Shown piece after piece: positions 61,434 to 64,000 of a stretch of 64,000 bases of DNA. This DNA is from Actinoplanes sichuanensis (GTDB lineage: Bacteria; Actinomycetota; Actinomycetes; Mycobacteriales; Micromonosporaceae). The first letter of the stretch is position 1; each line of letters starts with the position of its first letter. Below the pieces are notes generated by a model that saw nothing but the letters and a program-made list of their open reading frames with translations, did no database searches and was not told the origin of the DNA. A program made the position numbers and the translations under genes. Location: positions 11,931,501-11,995,500 of the forward strand of contig NZ_AP028461.1 of the NCBI RefSeq assembly GCF_033097365.1, read 5' to 3'.

Positions 61434-61848
61434 CGTCGCCGTGGCGCAGGTGGTCGTAGACGGTGGCGGCGCTGAGCGCTGTGCCGGTGCGATGTTGCGG
61501 TATGGCGATGCGTCGCCAGCCGATCGGGTCGCACGCCAGCCAGGTGGTGCACTCGGCGGTGGTGACGGCGACGACGTCACCTACGGACAGTGATCGCAGG
61601 TGGAGCAGCCGGTAGGTACAGGCGAGCAGGAAGTCCAGCTCGTCGGCGTCGGTCTTGCCGCGGCTGGCTTGCAGATCGCCGAGGTCAGCGTTGAACAGAT
61701 GGAACGCCCAGCCGGCGATCTGCTCCGGTGTTGTTGCGGCGGGCAGGTGGCGGCGGTGGCTGATGACCTTGGTCAGCGCGTGGTGAGGCTGGTAGGGGCG
61801 AAACTGGCTGTCGGTGTTGTGGTAAATCGCGATGTAGTACAGCGTCAC
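61426..61848 (-). CDS. Hypothetical protein (140 aa)
   Basis: GTG at 61848 with GAAGGG 7 nt upstream (VTLYYIAIYHNTDSQFRPYQ). C-terminal half has SLSVGDVVAVTTAECTTWLA and CDPIGWRRIAIPQ, a compact beta-rich domain like those named DUF in actinobacterial elements, but not identified. The stop overlaps the next gene start. Upstream, 61849-62152 is non-coding with some structure but without the conserved leader pattern. Confidence 0.62.
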   Translation of the reverse strand: MTLYYIAIYHNTDSQFRPYQPHHALTKVISHRRHLPAATTPEQIAGWAFHLFNADLGDLQASRGKTDADELDFLLACTYRLLHLRSLSVGDVVAVTTAECTTWLACDPIGWRRIAIPQHRTGTALSAATVYDHLRHGDDE

Positions 61849-62152
61849 GACGATGCCCTTCGGCGAGGGGTGAGCGGCGTTTATGCCGGGATCGGCGGGA
61901 GGGCCGACGGCTTGCAGACCGGGCCATGGCGTCACAGCGGAGCCGGTCGAGGCCAAGCAGCATGCCGGGTCCCGGTGCCGCAAAAGACGAGGCAACACCG
62001 CGGGCGCCGGCCACTGCGCGGCGAAGATCACCCGTGTGAATCCGGGAATGCTCCGGTTTGGGTGACCTCTGTTGAGCCCAAAGCGTTTGGTGCTGATCGC
62101 CGCCCCGAGGCGGTGAGGCCGGCGGTGGGATGCGGGATTGTTCAGGCACAAT

Positions 62153-62184
62153 GCTGCCCGGCCGATTCAGATCGGCCGGGCAGC
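62153..62184. terminator. Terminator after 62194 gene
   Basis: GCTGCCCGGCCGAT (62153-62166), loop TCAG, ATCGGCCGGGCAGC (62171-62184): 14 bp perfect, 9 nt after the minus-strand stop. Confidence 0.75.
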
Positions 62185-62193
62185 GTGTCATGA

Positions 62194-62799
62194 CTACCGC
62201 ATCAGGGTGGCGGTAGCCTCCTCGGTGGACTCGACCGAGACCGCGAAGTCCGCCGCGCGCGCGTTGCGCAGGACGTACGCCATGCCCGCCTCGTCAGCCG
62301 CTCGCCCGCGCAGCTGCTCCTCGGTGACGGTGAAGGTGACCGTGTACGTGCGGACCGGAAGCGGGACCGCGTCCAGGTCGTAGGCCTCGACGAACTCGCG
62401 GTACAGGGCGCAGTATTCGTCGTAGTCGTAGCCGAGGTTGATGGCCTTGCGGATGGCCGTCTTCAGGCGGGCTTTGGTGATGAACGGATCGGTGGAGTCA
62501 GCCGGGGTGAACCGCTCGTCGGCCAGGTCAGCGACAGCGTCGCAGGTCTGGCAGGACGGGTCGCTGCATCCCTGGTTGACCCGGCGCAGCGGCTTGAACG
62601 ACAGCCCGTCGTTGAGCGCCTGCAGGGTGATGGACTCGGCGGTGCTGCACCAGTGGTTGTCGGCGGCGTGCTGGCGGATGCGGGCGAGGACGTCGGAGAG
62701 GTAGACCGAGCCCTCCGGAGCGGCCGGCCGCTCGGCGCCGGTGGAGTCCTGGGCGTCCGCAGTGGCGCTGGTGATCTGGGCGATGACGTTGTCCGTCAT
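62194..62799 (-). CDS. Hypothetical protein under structured leader 3 (201 aa)
   Basis: ATG at 62799 with GGAGG 8 nt upstream; a longer frame to 62922 crosses the leader and is rejected. It has a Ser/Ala-rich N-terminus, a short Cys cluster (CSDPSCQTCDAVADL), acidic helices and a final beta-rich part (VRTYTVTFTVTEEQLRGRAA). Cytoplasmic, unknown function. One-gene unit with the third copy of the conserved leader upstream and a strong terminator downstream. Confidence 0.65.
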   Translation of the reverse strand: MTDNVIAQITSATADAQDSTGAERPAAPEGSVYLSDVLARIRQHAADNHWCSTAESITLQALNDGLSFKPLRRVNQGCSDPSCQTCDAVADLADERFTPADSTDPFITKARLKTAIRKAINLGYDYDEYCALYREFVEAYDLDAVPLPVRTYTVTFTVTEEQLRGRAADEAGMAYVLRNARAADFAVSVESTEEATATLMR

Positions 62800-62997
62800 G
62801 GTGCATGCCTCCATCAGGCTGTTGCTGATGCGGCAGCCCCGCGCCGGGATCGGGTGATCCCGGCGCTGGGGTGCCGCGCTGACGGGGCCGGTCAGAGCCC
62901 GCCCATGTGCCTGGGGGTGCAAGCCCCCGGTTAGCGGAAGATCTTGGCGGTCGAGCGCAGCGCTGACCTGGGTGCCAAGATGTTCTGCTGGGGGCTT
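62800..62997 (-). ncRNA. Structured 5' leader, copy 3
   Basis: Outer stem AAGCCCCC/GGGGGCTT (62921-62928 with 62990-62997); hairpin 62933-62989 with AGCGGAAGATCTTGG/CCAAGATGTTCTGCT, keeping the G-G mismatch although the flanking pairs changed from CAAAA/TTTTG to AGCGGAA/TTCTGCT; linker CGTCAGC (62878-62884); hairpin GCGGCA/TGCCGC (62830-62877) with long inner stem GCGCCGGGATC/GATCCCGGCGC; ribosome site; ATG. The compensatory changes in both hairpins support an RNA structure. Confidence 0.75.
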
Positions 62998-63485
62998 AGC
63001 GCCCTCGGCGCGGGTGGGCTGACCTCGGGTCCCTCAGCAAGCGGCTCCAGACGCCGTAGTAATCGATCACCGGAGCACGACCGGCGTCGTGATGAGTACG
63101 CGCGACGGCGGCGGATGAGAATCACGCTTGTGACGCGGACAACGGTCACCGCCGTGGCCAATTGCGCTCCACGGGCGTCGGCAACGTACGCGAAGGCGTC
63201 CACGGCATTCCGGCGGTGCGCCCGGGCCCGGCCGGGTTTCCCGTCCACGCCGACGACCACGGTCGTGGACTGGCCCGGCGCGATTGGCCGCGACAGGTTG
63301 CACCACCGGTGACGTGGCCGGAGGACTGCCTGGCACTGCCCCGTTCCGGCGGCGGCAGAGTGCTGGCTTCCGATCCGAACGTCGCGCTGGCCGGCTCGAC
63401 GGCACCGCTGTTCGCCCCGCTCGGTCGCCGTCCGGGCTGCGGGCGAGGCTACGGGTTGTCTGAAGAGACCCTGTGTTGAATCGCG

Positions 63486-64000
63486 TCAGGCAGGGGCCTG
63501 CGGCAGAGCTGCTCGGCGACGCAGCTCGCTGAGTGGTAACGGATAGCTCACGCCTTGGCGTTGTTCCTTGAGGATCGCGACGTCGCCGAGTTGGGTGCGC
63601 AGCTTTTCCTCCTCGGCTTCGGCGGCCGCGAATCGTTCGGGGGCTACGGTGAGCAGGTGCCGCCACTGGCGCTGGCCGGCGCGGACACAGACGCCGAAGC
63701 AGTTGTTGTGGGCGAAGCCCTGCTCATAAAGGCGAGGCGGCCGCAGCCCTTCGGCGCGAGCCCAGTCGAGCATGTCCTGCTTGCTCAGGTGCGGCGGTTC
63801 GCACATCGGGAACCGCACCGGCCACGGTGCCCAGCCCTTCTCGATGGCAGGCACCCGCCGCTGTTCGCTCCAGTCGATGCCGACGTAGAGCATCGTGGTC
63901 GCCGGGTCGGCGTTCGCGGTCAGCCACGCGCGGCAGGGCCGCTGCTTCAAGTGGACTGAGCTTATCTGCACCTGGTTCTGGGCGGAAGCAGCGGTGCCCC
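63486..64000 (-). CDS. PAPS-reductase/PP-loop-like protein, C-terminal part (5' end outside window)
   Basis: The frame is open to the right edge, so the N-terminal PP-loop is outside. The visible part resembles the C-terminal half of phosphoadenosine phosphosulfate reductase-type proteins carried on mobile elements: VGIDWSEQRRVPAIEKGWAP, LEDLDWARAEG-like helix, YEQGFAHNNCFGVCVRAGQR and WRHLLTVAPERFAAAEAEEE. The NNCFGVCV Cys pair is a usual mark. Known relatives act in sulphur modification of nucleotides or DNA; the role here is open. 62998-63485 shows no gene I can support. Confidence 0.65.
   Translation of the reverse strand, partial: GTAASAQNQVQISSVHLKQRPCRAWLTANADPATTMLYVGIDWSEQRRVPAIEKGWAPWPVRFPMCEPPHLSKQDMLDWARAEGLRPPRLYEQGFAHNNCFGVCVRAGQRQWRHLLTVAPERFAAAEAEEEKLRTQLGDVAILKEQRQGVSYPLPLSELRRRAALPQAPA

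Noticed and set aside
63000..63485. Frames of 100-200 aa on both strands before the PAPS-reductase-like gene
   Set aside because: Arg/Pro-rich compositions and no ribosome sites; probably chance.

Overview
The DNA is very GC-rich, uses GTG and TTG starts, and carries a TraA-type relaxase, a split VirB4 of the actinobacterial type (SCO6880 family plus separate ATPase), prim-pol replication genes and MmyB-type regulators. All of this points to a filamentous actinomycete. A Micromonosporaceae host (Actinoplanes or Micromonospora) is my guess from style only; no ribosomal or housekeeping gene is present to confirm it. Almost the whole window is accessory DNA.

Layout. (1) 1-3451: tail of an integrated element, with the C-terminal part of a tyrosine integrase, a small excisionase-like HTH protein, two unknown proteins, and a tmRNA 3'-end fragment followed by a strong terminator, probably an attachment site. 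(2) 3693-10180: replication and regulation module, with an HTH protein, a prim-pol/SF3 helicase fusion next to an inverted repeat that may be an origin, and MmyB-type and Xre regulators. (3) 10439-26756: a small biosynthetic-looking cluster (L,D-transpeptidase-like, secreted protein, GNAT, asparagine-synthase-like, P450, PLP decarboxylase) wrecked by insertions. An 8,217-bp IS21-type element splits the P450 gene with an 8-bp target duplication. A second element with a tyrosine-recombinase operon sits inside istA of the first. An IS982-type element splits the decarboxylase. (4) 27803-39207: a tightly coupled conjugation operon: MinD-like ATPase, pilin-like protein, large VirB6-like membrane protein, split VirB4, VirD4/TraG coupling protein, lipoprotein, and a lytic-transglycosylase/M23 hydrolase. 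(5) 39619-50151: a MarR regulator, then a four-gene SMC-like operon with the architecture of a Wadjet (JetABCD) plasmid-defence system, then a GNAT. (6) 50386-64000: mostly minus strand, with a DUF3800-like protein, a 1,433-aa MobF relaxase-helicase, small unknown genes, an FAD monooxygenase, and the end of a PAPS-reductase-like protein at the window edge.

Two signals are not explained by ordinary annotation. First, three minus-strand genes (57729-57899, 58438-59577, 62194-62799) each follow a leader of about 180-200 nt with one shared architecture: an outer stem, a long hairpin with a constant G-G mismatch, an invariant CGTCARC linker, and a second hairpin 27-30 nt before the start codon. 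Stem sequences differ between copies while pairing is kept, which suggests a structured cis-regulatory RNA. Second, four intergenic sites (1944, 3693, 10144, 27470) carry the same array of three or four GACAACC units at exact 10-bp spacing, ending in GACAACTAT or a variant. This looks like the binding site of one regulator that links the separate modules.

Working model (inference): an integrative conjugative element, or stacked elements, carries its own replication, transfer and plasmid-defence functions and has been repeatedly invaded by insertion sequences.
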